From positions 1 to 64,000 of the forward strand of contig NZ_CAJGWQ010000009.1 in assembly GCF_904842695.1 (NCBI RefSeq): a stretch of DNA of 64,000 nucleotides, read 5' to 3'. The notes under the pieces are model-generated. The model saw only the letters and a program-made list of their open reading frames with translations. It ran no database searches and had not been told where the DNA came from. The DNA comes from Gulosibacter hominis (GTDB lineage Bacteria > Actinomycetota > Actinomycetes > Actinomycetales > Microbacteriaceae). Below are positions 17,368 through 26,559 of the stretch, piece by piece. The position numbers were made by a program, and so were the translations under genes. Positions within the stretch are counted from its first letter, which is position 1. Every line of letters begins with the position of its first letter.

Positions 17368-18960
17368 GTGACCGAAACAACCAACATGTTTGACGATCCC
17401 AACGACGCTCCCGACGCCAGCGACCTCGACCGGCTGGCCCGCATCCACAGCGCGCTGCAAGAGGCGGGATACACCGTCGACGGGGTGCGTGAGCGTCTCG
17501 GCGAAGAACCCACCGCGGCACTCCACCGCGACCTGCTGGTGCCCGCCGAAGTCGCGGTTGATCGCGGCCCGGCGGATGCGCTCGCGGCGCTGATCCGCGT
17601 TTATCTGCTGGCGCAGTCGGTGCCAGCCGACCAGATGCCGGCTGCTGCAGATCAGCTCGCGGCCGGGCTGCTTGAACCCGCAGCCGACGGCCGGGTGCGG
17701 GCGCGCATTGATATTCGCCCCTACGCGGTTGCGGGCACCGAAGGCGATATCAACCTGTGGGTTGCATCTGATCTGGGCGGCCTGCAGATTGCTGCCGACC
17801 GGGCCCTGCGTCGCGACCATGTTGTTGGTATCGGCCCCGCAACCACGAACCTGGCACAGATCACACCGCGAGAGCCGGTCGAAAAAGCGCTGGATCTTGG
17901 CGTGGGGATGGGCGTGCAGACCCTCCACCTGCTGGGTCACGCCCGCCGTGTCGTGGCCACCGATATTTCCGAACGCGCGATTGCGTTCGCGCGGTTCAAT
18001 CTGCTGTTCAATGCGCACACGCTCGGCATTGACCCCGAGCGGCTCGAAGATCGGGTAGAGCTGCGCATCGGCGACCTGCTTGAGCCGGTAAAGGGTGAAA
18101 CTTTTGACCTGGTGGTGTCGAATCCGCCGTTTGTCATCACGCCGCGCACCGATGGCGAACAGCATCACGACCAGTACACCTATCGCGATGGTGGCCGTCC
18201 CGGCGACCGGCTCGTTGAAGAGTTGATGCGTGGTCTCGGCGCGCAACTGCGCCCGGGCGGTATTGCGGTGATGCTCGGCAATTGGGAAATTCATCGCGGT
18301 GATGACACCTGGCATTCGCGGATCGAGAGTTGGCTGCCCGCCGATATCGACTGCTGGGTGGTGCAGCGTGAGCGCGCCACCGGCATTGAGTATGCCGATA
18401 TGTGGCTCAAGGATGCGCAAGAAAATCGCGAATTGAAATCGTGGCGCGAGCAGTTTTTGCGCTACCTCGATGATTTTGCGGCGCGCGAGGTTGAATCGGT
18501 GGGGATGGGGATGCTCATGCTGCATCGACCGGACGCGGCGGTTACCGAGCCGGTGCGCCGCTTTGAGACGCTTGAACATCAGCTGGCGCAGCCGCTTGGC
18601 CCGAGCGTGCGGGTGGCGTTCACTGCCGATGATTGGTTGCGGCAGCGCGATCAACAGGACCTGTTTGACGAAACTTTTGTGGTGGCGGCCGATGTGACCG
18701 AAGAACGGCACCGCCTGCCCGATTCTGAGCATCCCAATGCCATGTTGCTGCGGCAGGGCGGATCATTTCGGCGCACCTATCCGCTGTCAACCGAACTGGC
18801 CGCGTTTGTTTCGGTGTGTGACGGCGAATTGACCGGTGCACAGATTGTTGCTGCGCTGTCGGGGCTGCTTGAGATCTCGGATGCGCAGCTGCGCGATCAG
18901 CTGGATGGCAATATCCGCGAGCTGGTGGCGTTTGGGTTCCTCACCCCGCTGTATTGGTAA
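17368..18960 (+). CDS. Class I SAM-dependent methyltransferase
   Basis: A 530-residue protein. The N-terminal about 165 residues form an accessory helical/substrate domain; the Rossmann methyltransferase core follows with the SAM motif ALDLGVGMGVQTLHL and the catalytic NPPF motif (VVSNPPFVITPR), which marks methylation of an amide or exocyclic amine such as in RsmC, HemK or N6-adenine enzymes. The last 60 residues resemble a PqqD-like winged helix. The substrate is probably RNA or protein but is not known. The start is taken as GTG 17368; ATG 17386 is possible. Confidence 0.85.
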   Translation: MTETTNMFDDPNDAPDASDLDRLARIHSALQEAGYTVDGVRERLGEEPTAALHRDLLVPAEVAVDRGPADALAALIRVYLLAQSVPADQMPAAADQLAAGLLEPAADGRVRARIDIRPYAVAGTEGDINLWVASDLGGLQIAADRALRRDHVVGIGPATTNLAQITPREPVEKALDLGVGMGVQTLHLLGHARRVVATDISERAIAFARFNLLFNAHTLGIDPERLEDRVELRIGDLLEPVKGETFDLVVSNPPFVITPRTDGEQHHDQYTYRDGGRPGDRLVEELMRGLGAQLRPGGIAVMLGNWEIHRGDDTWHSRIESWLPADIDCWVVQRERATGIEYADMWLKDAQENRELKSWREQFLRYLDDFAAREVESVGMGMLMLHRPDAAVTEPVRRFETLEHQLAQPLGPSVRVAFTADDWLRQRDQQDLFDETFVVAADVTEERHRLPDSEHPNAMLLRQGGSFRRTYPLSTELAAFVSVCDGELTGAQIVAALSGLLEISDAQLRDQLDGNIRELVAFGFLTPLYW

Positions 18961-19077
18961 TTGGGATGCATCCATCGTTGTAAATCTCGGCTGAGTTTCG
19001 GTTTGTTTATATCCCAACCGGTAGGCTCCAACTGACTCCCTCAACAGGGCTGCCAATAGCGCGAAGGAGACTCAGCC

Positions 19078-21669
19078 GTGTCAAATGATTTCCCGAATTA
19101 CCAGCAGGGCCAGCCGCCCTATGGTCAACAGCCGCAGCCTGGCTACGGCCAGCAGCCGCAATTTGCGGGCCAGGGCGGTGGCGACGGCCAGTACCCCGGC
19201 TACGGCCAGCAGCCGCAGCAGGCGGGCCCTGACCAGCAGCAGTACGGTCAGCAGCAGTATGGTCAGCAGCAGTATGGTCAGCAGCAGTATGGTCAGCAGC
19301 AGTACGGTCAGCAGGCGCCGCAGCGCCCGCCGGCGCAGCCGATGCAGGGTGCAACCTGGCTTGACTGGGTGCGTGACATTGGCGGTCCGGCGCTACTGCT
19401 GATCGCGCTCGTCATGGTGTGGAACGTCAGTGCGAGCCGCTATGGCGTGGTGCTCACGGCCACTTCGATCGCCGGTGTGCTCACCGCGATTGTGGCAGCG
19501 GCCGGTGGCGGTTTCATGATGCTCGTGCGTTTCGGCATGGTGCCGGTGGCGCCGAAGCTTGCGCATCTGATTCGACTGGCCTCGCAGGCGCCGTTCATCA
19601 TCGCGGCGCTTGTTTACATGATTCTTGAAATCGTCACCGCGTTTATTGTTAGCGGCGGCAACAGCGCTGGCCCGGGCCAACTGGGTATCGGTGCGGGTAT
19701 GGCGATCGGTTTGGCCGGTAGTGCGCTCATCATCCAGTCGCGTGACTACGAAATGCTTGCGCTGGGTGGTATTCAGTCGCCGGCGGCAAGCCTGCACCGC
19801 CTGGTGAACAAAATTGGCACTTATGCCGTAGTGGCTGTGACCGGCCTGGGTGTTCTACTGAGCATCGTGGTGAATGTCATCCTGATGAACGCCACCACCC
19901 CTTACGCCGATAGCGCTACCGGCTACTTGCTTTTCAACCTGATTGCCGGCGTGGTGCTGGTGGTGGCTGTTGTCGGGTTCCCGCTGATTCTGATGGTGAT
20001 GGGATCCGAAGCCGGTCGTCTCGCCATGCTCTCGGTCGGTGCAGCTGCCGGTGTGGCACTGCTGCTCGACGGTACCTTCGGTCTGCTGTTCTCGTCCGAC
20101 GGTATTGATTCGGTGCTGAACTCGGGCTACTCGCTCACTATGGCCGCGGTTGCTGGTGCAATTGCGATTAGTCCCGCGACCATCGCCACTCGTAAACCGA
20201 TGGACCAGACCGCTCGCTGGTTCTCGGGTGCTAGCCTCGCGCTGCTCGCCGGTGCCGGTGTGGCCGCGTCGGTGTTGCTCTCGGCAGTCGGCTTTTTGAC
20301 TTCGGGCGCTAACGAGCCGGCGCTCATGATTGTGCTGCTGGTATTCGCGTTGCTCGCGGGTGGTGCTGCAGTGTTCGGCAACATTTTGCTGGGGCAGCGC
20401 CGTGAAAGCACCAAGCAGATGATGCTGCTCATTGTGCTCGGCGCCACCGCCGTGCTCGGTCTGGTGGCGGTCATTATCGGTACCATCCAGCTTCACGACT
20501 TCCAGGGGCTGATGTTCGGTACCCCTGCAGCGGCTCCGGTGCACCTGCTCGCAGCACTCGTGCTGCTGCCGCTGGTGGTGCTGGCTGGTGTGTTTTTCCA
20601 GCCGCAGATGAAGGAGTTCTTCCAGTCGCGTGGCCTGGCACTGCAGCTGCAGAACGCCGGTGGTCAGCAGCAGGGCCAGTTCGGTCAGGGCAACTTCGGC
20701 CAGCAGGGTCAGCCCGGTCAGTTCGGCCAGCAGCAGGGCCAGTACGGGCAGGGTGACTATGGCCACCAGCAGAACCAGTTTGGTCAGCAGCAGGACTATG
20801 GCCAGCAGGGCCAGTCGGCTTCCGGCCAGCAGAACTGGGGCCAGTCAAACTCGCAGCAGTACGGCGCGCCCGATCAGCAGAACCAGTACGGTCAGCAGAG
20901 CCAGTACGGTCAGCAGCCGGGCTACGGCCAGCAGGGCCAGCAGGCGGCCGATCAGCAGGGTTGGGGCCAGCAGAGCTCGCAGCAGTACGGTCAGCAGGAT
21001 GCGGCCCAGCAGAACCAGCACGGCCAGCAGGATGCGGCTCAGCAGTACGGCCAGCAGCACCAGTCTGCGCAGGCTAACTTCGGTCAGCAGCAGAACCAGT
21101 ACGGTCAGCAGGCGGCTGATCAGCAGGGCTGGGGTCAGCAGAGCTCGCAGCAGTATGGTCAGCAGGATGCGGGCCAGCAGAACCAGCAGCACCAGTACGG
21201 CCAGGACAGCCAGTACGGCAACGGCGACTCGACCCAGCAGTCGACTGGCTACACCCAGTCGAACCCGGGCGATCAGCAGCCTGCCGAACAGCAGCCCGCT
21301 GAACAAGGTGCTAGCCCGAGCGATAGCGAAGCTCAGCAGCCGGCCGCCGGCGGTAGCGCCGCAGAACAGGATGCTTCGCAGCGGCCAGAGCCCGCTGCAT
21401 CCGAATCGGTGACTTCGGCTGCACAGCCGGAAGCCGAGGCACAGCCCGCTGCCCAGTCGAACGGCAATGTTGATCTTGCCGCGATGGCTCGGCGCGCACT
21501 CGACCCGAACACGCCCGCGGCAGAGCTGCACCCGATGGCAAACCACCGTGAACTGTGGCCCTACCTGGCTGCAGCTCCCTCGGCTTCGCCTGAACTGCTC
21601 GCCTGGCTCGAGCAGACCGGTGACCCGACGGTCAAGCAGTACCTCGACGCTCGTAAAAACCAGCAATAA
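19078..21669 (+). CDS. Polytopic membrane protein with YGQQ low-complexity tails
   Basis: An 863-residue protein. Residues 1-88 are Gln/Tyr/Gly-rich with repeated QQYGQ. Residues about 95-525 contain about 12 hydrophobic helices. Residues about 530-795 are again Q/G/Y/N-rich, with YGQQ, FGQQ and WGQQ repeats. The last 65 residues (LAAMARRALDPNTPAAEL onwards) resemble variant leucine-rich repeat units common in Microbacteriaceae. The tails resemble the FUS/EWS prion-like domains in composition. GTG 19078 follows GAAGGAGA by 8 bases. It is monocistronic, with a strong terminator downstream. The function is unknown. Confidence 0.85.
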   Translation: MSNDFPNYQQGQPPYGQQPQPGYGQQPQFAGQGGGDGQYPGYGQQPQQAGPDQQQYGQQQYGQQQYGQQQYGQQQYGQQAPQRPPAQPMQGATWLDWVRDIGGPALLLIALVMVWNVSASRYGVVLTATSIAGVLTAIVAAAGGGFMMLVRFGMVPVAPKLAHLIRLASQAPFIIAALVYMILEIVTAFIVSGGNSAGPGQLGIGAGMAIGLAGSALIIQSRDYEMLALGGIQSPAASLHRLVNKIGTYAVVAVTGLGVLLSIVVNVILMNATTPYADSATGYLLFNLIAGVVLVVAVVGFPLILMVMGSEAGRLAMLSVGAAAGVALLLDGTFGLLFSSDGIDSVLNSGYSLTMAAVAGAIAISPATIATRKPMDQTARWFSGASLALLAGAGVAASVLLSAVGFLTSGANEPALMIVLLVFALLAGGAAVFGNILLGQRRESTKQMMLLIVLGATAVLGLVAVIIGTIQLHDFQGLMFGTPAAAPVHLLAALVLLPLVVLAGVFFQPQMKEFFQSRGLALQLQNAGGQQQGQFGQGNFGQQGQPGQFGQQQGQYGQGDYGHQQNQFGQQQDYGQQGQSASGQQNWGQSNSQQYGAPDQQNQYGQQSQYGQQPGYGQQGQQAADQQGWGQQSSQQYGQQDAAQQNQHGQQDAAQQYGQQHQSAQANFGQQQNQYGQQAADQQGWGQQSSQQYGQQDAGQQNQQHQYGQDSQYGNGDSTQQSTGYTQSNPGDQQPAEQQPAEQGASPSDSEAQQPAAGGSAAEQDASQRPEPAASESVTSAAQPEAEAQPAAQSNGNVDLAAMARRALDPNTPAAELHPMANHRELWPYLAAAPSASPELLAWLEQTGDPTVKQYLDARKNQQ
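19240..19314 (+). repeat. 15-bp tandem repeat, 5 units, coding QYGQQ
   Basis: Five consecutive 15-bp units CAGTAyGGTCAGCAG start at 19240, 19255, 19270, 19285 and 19300, differing only by TAC/TAT. The unit is a multiple of 3, so slippage would change tail length in frame. Confidence 0.9.
20938..21186 (+). repeat. 81-bp direct repeat within the C-terminal tail
   Basis: Segments 20938-21018 and 21106-21186 are near-identical direct repeats offset by 168 bases, coding for QQAADQQGWGQQSSQQYGQQ and the following residues. They are a recent in-frame duplication or a recombination hotspot. Confidence 0.85.
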
Positions 21670-21685
21670 AAGCCGGTAACACGCG

Positions 21686-21722
21686 GCTCGGGCCCAGCCT
21701 CCAACCGGAGCTGGGCCCGAGC
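21686..21722 (+). terminator. Strong hairpin terminator
   Basis: A perfect 13-bp stem GCTCGGGCCCAGC/GCTGGGCCCGAGC (21686-21698 and 21710-21722) with an 11-base loop lies 17 bases after the low-complexity protein gene stop. Confidence 0.8.
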
Positions 21723-21743
21723 TCGCTTTCCGGCGGGCATCGC

Positions 21744-21749
21744 TACAGT
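21744..21749 (+). promoter_or_regulatory. -10 box for leaderless FUSC gene mRNA
   Basis: TACAGT lies 7 bases before the ATG at 21757. No Shine-Dalgarno site fits in between. Confidence 0.5.
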
Positions 21750-21756
21750 AGAAACA

Positions 21757-22821
21757 ATGTCAGCCACCAATAAGCGACGCAGTCAGCAACTGGCCACTGC
21801 CTTGCGTGTCAAACGTCGCGGCCCGCTGCTTCAGGTGCTGAAAACCGCGATCGCGGTAATCGCCGCCTGGTATGTGGCACAGTGGCTGGTGGGCACCGAC
21901 ACACCGGTGTTCGCAGCCATCGCCGCGATGCTGATTGTGGCCCCGAGCGTCAACCAGTCGCTCACCAGAGGCATCGAGCGCACTATTGGAGTGGTGCTCG
22001 GGGTGCTGATCTCGAGCGTGTTGGGTGCGGTGTTCGGTGTGAGCGGCATCACCATTCTCGCGGCCTGTGTGCTGGCGCTGTGTGTGGGTTGGGCGATTCG
22101 CGCCACCCCACCCACGAGCAACCAGATCGCGATCAGTGCCCTGCTGGTGCTGGCACTCGGCGCAACCAGCGCAAACTACGCGCTCGACCGCATCCTCGAA
22201 ACCGTGCTCGGTGCCATCATCGGGCTGGCGATCAACGCGCTCCTGGTGCCGCCGCTGCAGACCGAAGCCGCGCGCGACCAATTGCGAATACTCGGCGGCG
22301 AAGTTGCCCAGGCACTCAACCGTCTGGCAGATGCGCTCACCGCCGAACAGAGCCAAGCGCAGCTGCAGCGGCTCATGATTGAGGCGCGACTCTTGCGGCC
22401 GATGCGCGACAACGCCATCGAACGTATCGCGGATGCTGATGAGTCGCTCACCATGAACCCGCGCCGCTCCAAACACCACCGCGACCTCAAGCAGATGCGC
22501 GAGCTGCTCAACGATCAGCTCAGCCCCATCGTGAACCGCGTGGTGGGAATGACCCGCGCGGTGTTCGACCACTACAGTGATTCGCTCATCGACGAACCCG
22601 CTTCCGCGCAGATCGCCGAGCAGTTGCGCCGGCAAGCACACGACGTACGCCTGGCCGTGTTTGAAGCGGATGTGAACCCCGAGCCGATTACCTCTGCCAT
22701 CCCGGCCCTCACCGCGCCCCTGCAAATCCGGCCACCGAAATCAGAAAACTGGATCCTGATCGGTTCGCTCATGGAAGACCAGCGTCGCATCCGCGAAATT
22801 TTGCTCGGTGAACAGCTGTAA
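21757..22821 (+). CDS. FUSC family (aromatic acid exporter-like) membrane protein
   Basis: A 354-residue protein. Residues about 25-170 contain about 6 hydrophobic helices with the FUSC signature (VFAAIAAMLIVAPSVNQSLTRGIERTIGVVLG region); residues 175-354 are a cytoplasmic helical domain. The family includes fusaric acid and aromatic acid efflux proteins; the substrate here is unknown. The mRNA is probably leaderless from ATG 21757. Confidence 0.85.
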   Translation: MSATNKRRSQQLATALRVKRRGPLLQVLKTAIAVIAAWYVAQWLVGTDTPVFAAIAAMLIVAPSVNQSLTRGIERTIGVVLGVLISSVLGAVFGVSGITILAACVLALCVGWAIRATPPTSNQIAISALLVLALGATSANYALDRILETVLGAIIGLAINALLVPPLQTEAARDQLRILGGEVAQALNRLADALTAEQSQAQLQRLMIEARLLRPMRDNAIERIADADESLTMNPRRSKHHRDLKQMRELLNDQLSPIVNRVVGMTRAVFDHYSDSLIDEPASAQIAEQLRRQAHDVRLAVFEADVNPEPITSAIPALTAPLQIRPPKSENWILIGSLMEDQRRIREILLGEQL

Positions 22822-22843
22822 CGGCCGCGCTAAGCGTTAGGGC

Positions 22844-22849
22844 TATAAT
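22844..22849 (+). promoter_or_regulatory. -10 box for the WXG100-like/hydrolase operon
   Basis: A perfect TATAAT lies 31 bases before the strong RBS-preceded start at 22880. The -35 region is weak. Confidence 0.5.
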
Positions 22850-22879
22850 CTCGCCGCAGTGCCGAGAAGGAGAAAGCAA

Positions 22880-23197
22880 ATGGCGGATGTCGAAATTATT
22901 GCGGGCGAGTTGCCCCGGCTTGCCGGCCAGCTTGACTCAGCGAGCGCGGCGATCCGCAAAGCGGCCGACGCTGCCACGCTGCTCGGATCGGTAGCCACCG
23001 CCATGCCGGGTGCAAAATCTGGCAGCAAAGCAGTAGCTGCCGGAAGATCGGTGGATGACCGCTGCGAGGCTATTGCAGACCGGCTCAGCAACGACGGCGT
23101 CTCGTGTCGGGCTGCCGACAGCGATTTCACCACGGCTGACGAAGCGTTTGGTGGCAAATTTGCCGCCGTGTGCACGGCACCCGGTTACCAGTACTAG
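22880..23197 (+). CDS. Small helical WXG100-like protein
   Basis: A 105-residue protein, mostly helical, Ala-rich, without a signal peptide and without a clear W-x-G. The ATG at 22880 follows AGAAGGAGA at good spacing. Two Cys (DDRCEA, SCRAAD) and a third near the C-terminus (AAVCTAPG) are unusual for ESX proteins. Its size, helix propensity and position directly before a DUF1023 hydrolase are what one expects of a type VII secretion partner or chaperone, but this is inference. Confidence 0.65.
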   Translation: MADVEIIAGELPRLAGQLDSASAAIRKAADAATLLGSVATAMPGAKSGSKAVAAGRSVDDRCEAIADRLSNDGVSCRAADSDFTTADEAFGGKFAAVCTAPGYQY

Positions 23198-23226
23198 CGC
23201 GGACATCAGAACTCGGAGACATAGCG

Positions 23227-24858
23227 ATGGTCAGCTGGCACGACATTCTTGGATGGCATCCCGCCGCCCTCGACACAACCGTCGGCGATCTCAATGAGCG
23301 CGGCAACGGCTTGCGTGACGCGGCCGATCACCTCGACGATGCCCGCACCGCGCTGCAGTCGCGCGGTGAAACGGTGAGCGCAGCGCAGCGGGCAACCGAA
23401 AAAAACTCGGCCGATACCAACGTTTCGGTGTCGCTGCTGAGCGAGTTGAGTATGGCAACGGCCCAGGCATCCAGCGGAGTCGCAGATGTCGAAACCCGCG
23501 TGCACGAGTGCAAGAGCCTGGAAGCGATCAAGGAGCTGGTGATTCACACGGCCGGAATCGTCTCGATCGCGGCCCCTCGCCAGCAGCGAATCAACGAGAT
23601 GTTCCGGATTGACGCGACGGCCGGGTTCGTGATGCAGAACCAGGCCATACGTGATCGCGACCATCTCAGCGGCGAGGTAACCGACTCGGTTCGCCGTGCC
23701 GTCGAAGTGGACAACACCTACCACGGCCGGCTCTCGGCGGTTGAACGCGGCGATGTGACGGCCGAGCGCGCCGATGCGTTTGCGCAGGGGCTGCCCGATC
23801 TACCGCAGCCGGGGTGGAGCGACCGGGAGGTTGCGGCCTGGTGGAACTCGCTCACGGTCGAAGAGCAGCAGCAGATCATTGACAAGCATCCCGATGCCAT
23901 CGGCAACCTCGACGGTATTGATGGTCGTTCGCGCGACAAAGCCAATATGAACCGGCTACCGAAACTGATCGAAGAGGCCGAAAAAGAGCTGGCCGAGGCG
24001 AAAAAGGGGCGGAGCGTCGCGTATCCGGGGCTAGCGGCCGCAAACAGTGCGGTTCAGGACGCTCAGGACCGGCTCAACGATCTCTACACAATTCGGGATA
24101 CGCGCGCGGCGGGCGGGCAATTGCTGCTGCTTGACGCCTCGGGCCCCGAAGGTGTGCGTGCGGCGATCGCCACCGGCGACGTCGATTCGGCCAAATATGT
24201 GGCCACGCTCGTGCCGGGGATGACAACAAACGTTCACGATTCAATGGCGGGGATGGTGTCTGATACGACGCGCCTGCGAAACATCACCTCGATCGAACAG
24301 GGCATCCCCACCGAAGACATCGCGATGGTCTCGTGGATCGGTTATGACGCACCCCAGACGCTAGGGGAGGTCGCCTTCACCGGCCGGGCCCACGACGGCG
24401 CCGGAAACCTGAACCGGTTCGTTGAGGGAATGCACGCCTCTCGCGCCTATGGAGACCACGGCGATCCCCGGATGACCGTTTTCGGGCACTCATATGGCTC
24501 GACCACCGCGGGTATGGGGATGCGTGACGTCAATGTCGGGGTCGTGGACGATCTGGTGATGTTCGGGTCGCCGGGGTCGGGCGTGCAGGATGTGCGCGAA
24601 TATAACGTTGCCGGTCAGACCTATGTGTCGGCCGTTGACAGCCACGACTGGGTTCAGGGAGTTGGGCCCGACGCCACATTCGGGAAAAACCCGACAAAGG
24701 TTGATGGGATTGAGCATCTGTCGAATGATGACGGGATCCGTAACCACTGGTCGCTCAACCCGTTTTCACGCCACTCCACCTACTTGAGGGTTCCCGAGGG
24801 GCAAGATTCCACGGGCATCCTGTCAGACTTCGCAGCCGTGATTGCAGGGAATAAATAG
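23227..24858 (+). CDS. DUF1023 alpha/beta hydrolase, candidate type VII effector
   Basis: A 543-residue protein. The N-terminal about 190 residues are helical, resembling WXG/LXG-type secretion regions. A conserved AAWWNSLTVEEQQQIIDKHP / IGNLDGIDG segment (about 200-238) and a C-terminal alpha/beta-hydrolase domain follow, with nucleophile Ser in FGHSYGST, probable Asp in VDSHDW and His in SRHSTYL. This is the actinobacterial DUF1023 family. ATG 23227 follows GGAGA by 8 bases and lies 29 bases after the small helical gene. Lipase, esterase or peptidase activity is plausible; no signal peptide is seen, consistent with type VII export. Confidence 0.8.
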   Translation: MVSWHDILGWHPAALDTTVGDLNERGNGLRDAADHLDDARTALQSRGETVSAAQRATEKNSADTNVSVSLLSELSMATAQASSGVADVETRVHECKSLEAIKELVIHTAGIVSIAAPRQQRINEMFRIDATAGFVMQNQAIRDRDHLSGEVTDSVRRAVEVDNTYHGRLSAVERGDVTAERADAFAQGLPDLPQPGWSDREVAAWWNSLTVEEQQQIIDKHPDAIGNLDGIDGRSRDKANMNRLPKLIEEAEKELAEAKKGRSVAYPGLAAANSAVQDAQDRLNDLYTIRDTRAAGGQLLLLDASGPEGVRAAIATGDVDSAKYVATLVPGMTTNVHDSMAGMVSDTTRLRNITSIEQGIPTEDIAMVSWIGYDAPQTLGEVAFTGRAHDGAGNLNRFVEGMHASRAYGDHGDPRMTVFGHSYGSTTAGMGMRDVNVGVVDDLVMFGSPGSGVQDVREYNVAGQTYVSAVDSHDWVQGVGPDATFGKNPTKVDGIEHLSNDDGIRNHWSLNPFSRHSTYLRVPEGQDSTGILSDFAAVIAGNK

Positions 24859-24861
24859 GCG

Positions 24862-25341
24862 ATGTCAACTCTTCACAACGATCTTTTTGGTGACTTTGGC
24901 GACGATATTGATCTCGCCAATCGGCAGTGCGCTGAGGAGTATTTCGAGCAGATTGTGCCCCGCATCGAGAGCTTCCAAAAGCGCGTGAGTGCCAGCGGTG
25001 CGGGCGAGTGGCTGCGTGATATCACCCAACCGCCGCAATACCTGACCCCCACGCGAGTTGAGGATGGGCGCATGGCGGTGGTGGTGCACACGAGCCCCGT
25101 GCGTGGCCAACCAATGCCGATCGAGACGATCATTCAAATCGGTAACCGAATCTTCCCGCCGCTCGGTTTTTCGCGGGCGCAGCGCAGCGGGTTCGGTGTC
25201 GGTGATATTGAACGTGCCGTGTGGGTGGATGAACGCAACGGCGGCTATGTGTGGGCCACGGTGAAGGCGGATAGCCACACCGGTATCACCGCGAGCTCGG
25301 CACCGCTGCTGCCGCGCGAACAGACCGGGCACGAGGGCTAG
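24862..25341 (+). CDS. Hypothetical protein, candidate immunity or partner of the hydrolase
   Basis: A 159-residue soluble protein without recognisable domain or signal peptide. It starts 3 bases after the hydrolase stop, so it is almost certainly co-translated. The mid-region has regular beta-strand spacing (RMAVVVHTSPV, PIETIIQIGNRIFP, GYVWATVKADS). In polymorphic-toxin loci a small gene in this position often encodes immunity, but nothing in this sequence proves that. Confidence 0.6.
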   Translation: MSTLHNDLFGDFGDDIDLANRQCAEEYFEQIVPRIESFQKRVSASGAGEWLRDITQPPQYLTPTRVEDGRMAVVVHTSPVRGQPMPIETIIQIGNRIFPPLGFSRAQRSGFGVGDIERAVWVDERNGGYVWATVKADSHTGITASSAPLLPREQTGHEG

Positions 25342-25368
25342 GACGTCGGCTGCGGCGCGCTGATATCG

Positions 25369-25394
25369 CCGCGGCCAGGCCCCTTAGGCCGCGG
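25369..25394. terminator. Bidirectional terminator overlapping the histidine kinase stop
   Basis: Perfect 8-bp arms CCGCGGCC (25369-25376) and GGCCGCGG (25387-25394) flank a 10-base loop that contains the kinase stop codon. It separates convergent transcription units. Confidence 0.55.
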
Positions 25395-26559
25395 GTGCTT
25401 GGCTCGGCAGCGTCACCGTGACGCGCAAACCGCCGCCGTCGTTCGCGGCCAGGTCGAGCGAACCGTTCGAGCGCTCAACGATTGCCGAAACAATCGATAG
25501 CCCGAGACCGCGGTTCGTGCCACCGGTGCGGCCCTTCGTGGTTTTGAACGGCTCGGTCAACTGGCCCAGCTGTGCCGCATCAGTTTTTTCGCCGGTATTT
25601 TGCACCGTGAGCTCGGCGCGGGTACCGCCATCACGCATCCGGGTGCTCACCGTCACGCTGCCACCATCAATATTGTGCTGAATCGCATTCTGAATCAGGT
25701 TTTGCGCGAGCTGGTGAAACAATCGCTCGTCACCGAACGCGGTCGTCGGTGCCAGCTCACGCTCGACAGTCAGCTCGCGTTCGGCAAACTCCGGCTGACA
25801 CTCACGCAGTACAGCGGCAACCGCGCTTGAAAGATCACACTCGGTTGGTTCGACCCTGCCCACCTCAAGCTCAGCGAGATCGAGCAACGATTCAACGGTG
25901 CGGATGCTGCGCTCGTTTACCCGCTGCAACTTCTGCAACACCTCACGGTCGACCGCACCGGGTTTCGACAGCTGCACATCGAGAATCGCCCGCGTCGTGG
26001 CAAGTGGTGTGCGCAGTTCGTGTGAGGCGTTCGCCGTGAAGCGGCGCTGCGCGGCAGTGGAACGCTCAAGATTTTCGAGCATCTCGTCAAAGGTTTGTGC
26101 CAGCTCGGTGATCTCATCGTGCGGGCCGGTGAGCCCGATGCGATGGTCGAGTCGCCCATCCGCGGCCAGTTTGGCGGCCTCGTTCACGGCCGCGAGCGGT
26201 TTCAGCATCCGGCCCGCCAAAAGCCACGCAGCCACCGAACTCAGCACGACCAAGCCGATCAACGCAATGATCGACACCTGCAGCAAAAGCGTCAGCAAAT
26301 CGGCCTGACTCTTGACCGCGATTTTGACATCGCCGGTAACAATTTCCGGGTCATCGACGGCAATCACCAGCGGCCCCTGGGTGCTGTCGACAGTGCCAGA
26401 ATTGAACCCGTAGTCGGGCACATAGCCGATAAAAAGCATGATCAGCGTCAGCAGTACACCACCGCACAGAATCATCAGCAGCGCATACCAAAACGCCAAA
26501 CGAGTGCGGGCGGTGAAGCGCTGCTGGCGGTGGCCGAGCGATGAAAGCGACTTAATCAT
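25384..26559 (-). CDS. Sensor histidine kinase (HAMP-containing)
   Basis: A 391-residue membrane kinase. One membrane helix (about 20-43), an extracellular loop of about 50 residues and a second helix (about 100-125) are followed by a HAMP segment, an H-box with phosphoacceptor His in ASHELRTPL, an N-box in QNLIQNAIQHN and a G-box in GLGLSIVSAIV. ATG 26559 overlaps the response regulator stop by 8 bases, a typical coupled pair. Divergent lipoprotein and efflux genes are the likely targets. Confidence 0.9.
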   Translation of the reverse strand: MIKSLSSLGHRQQRFTARTRLAFWYALLMILCGGVLLTLIMLFIGYVPDYGFNSGTVDSTQGPLVIAVDDPEIVTGDVKIAVKSQADLLTLLLQVSIIALIGLVVLSSVAAWLLAGRMLKPLAAVNEAAKLAADGRLDHRIGLTGPHDEITELAQTFDEMLENLERSTAAQRRFTANASHELRTPLATTRAILDVQLSKPGAVDREVLQKLQRVNERSIRTVESLLDLAELEVGRVEPTECDLSSAVAAVLRECQPEFAERELTVERELAPTTAFGDERLFHQLAQNLIQNAIQHNIDGGSVTVSTRMRDGGTRAELTVQNTGEKTDAAQLGQLTEPFKTTKGRTGGTNRGLGLSIVSAIVERSNGSLDLAANDGGGLRVTVTLPSQAPAA

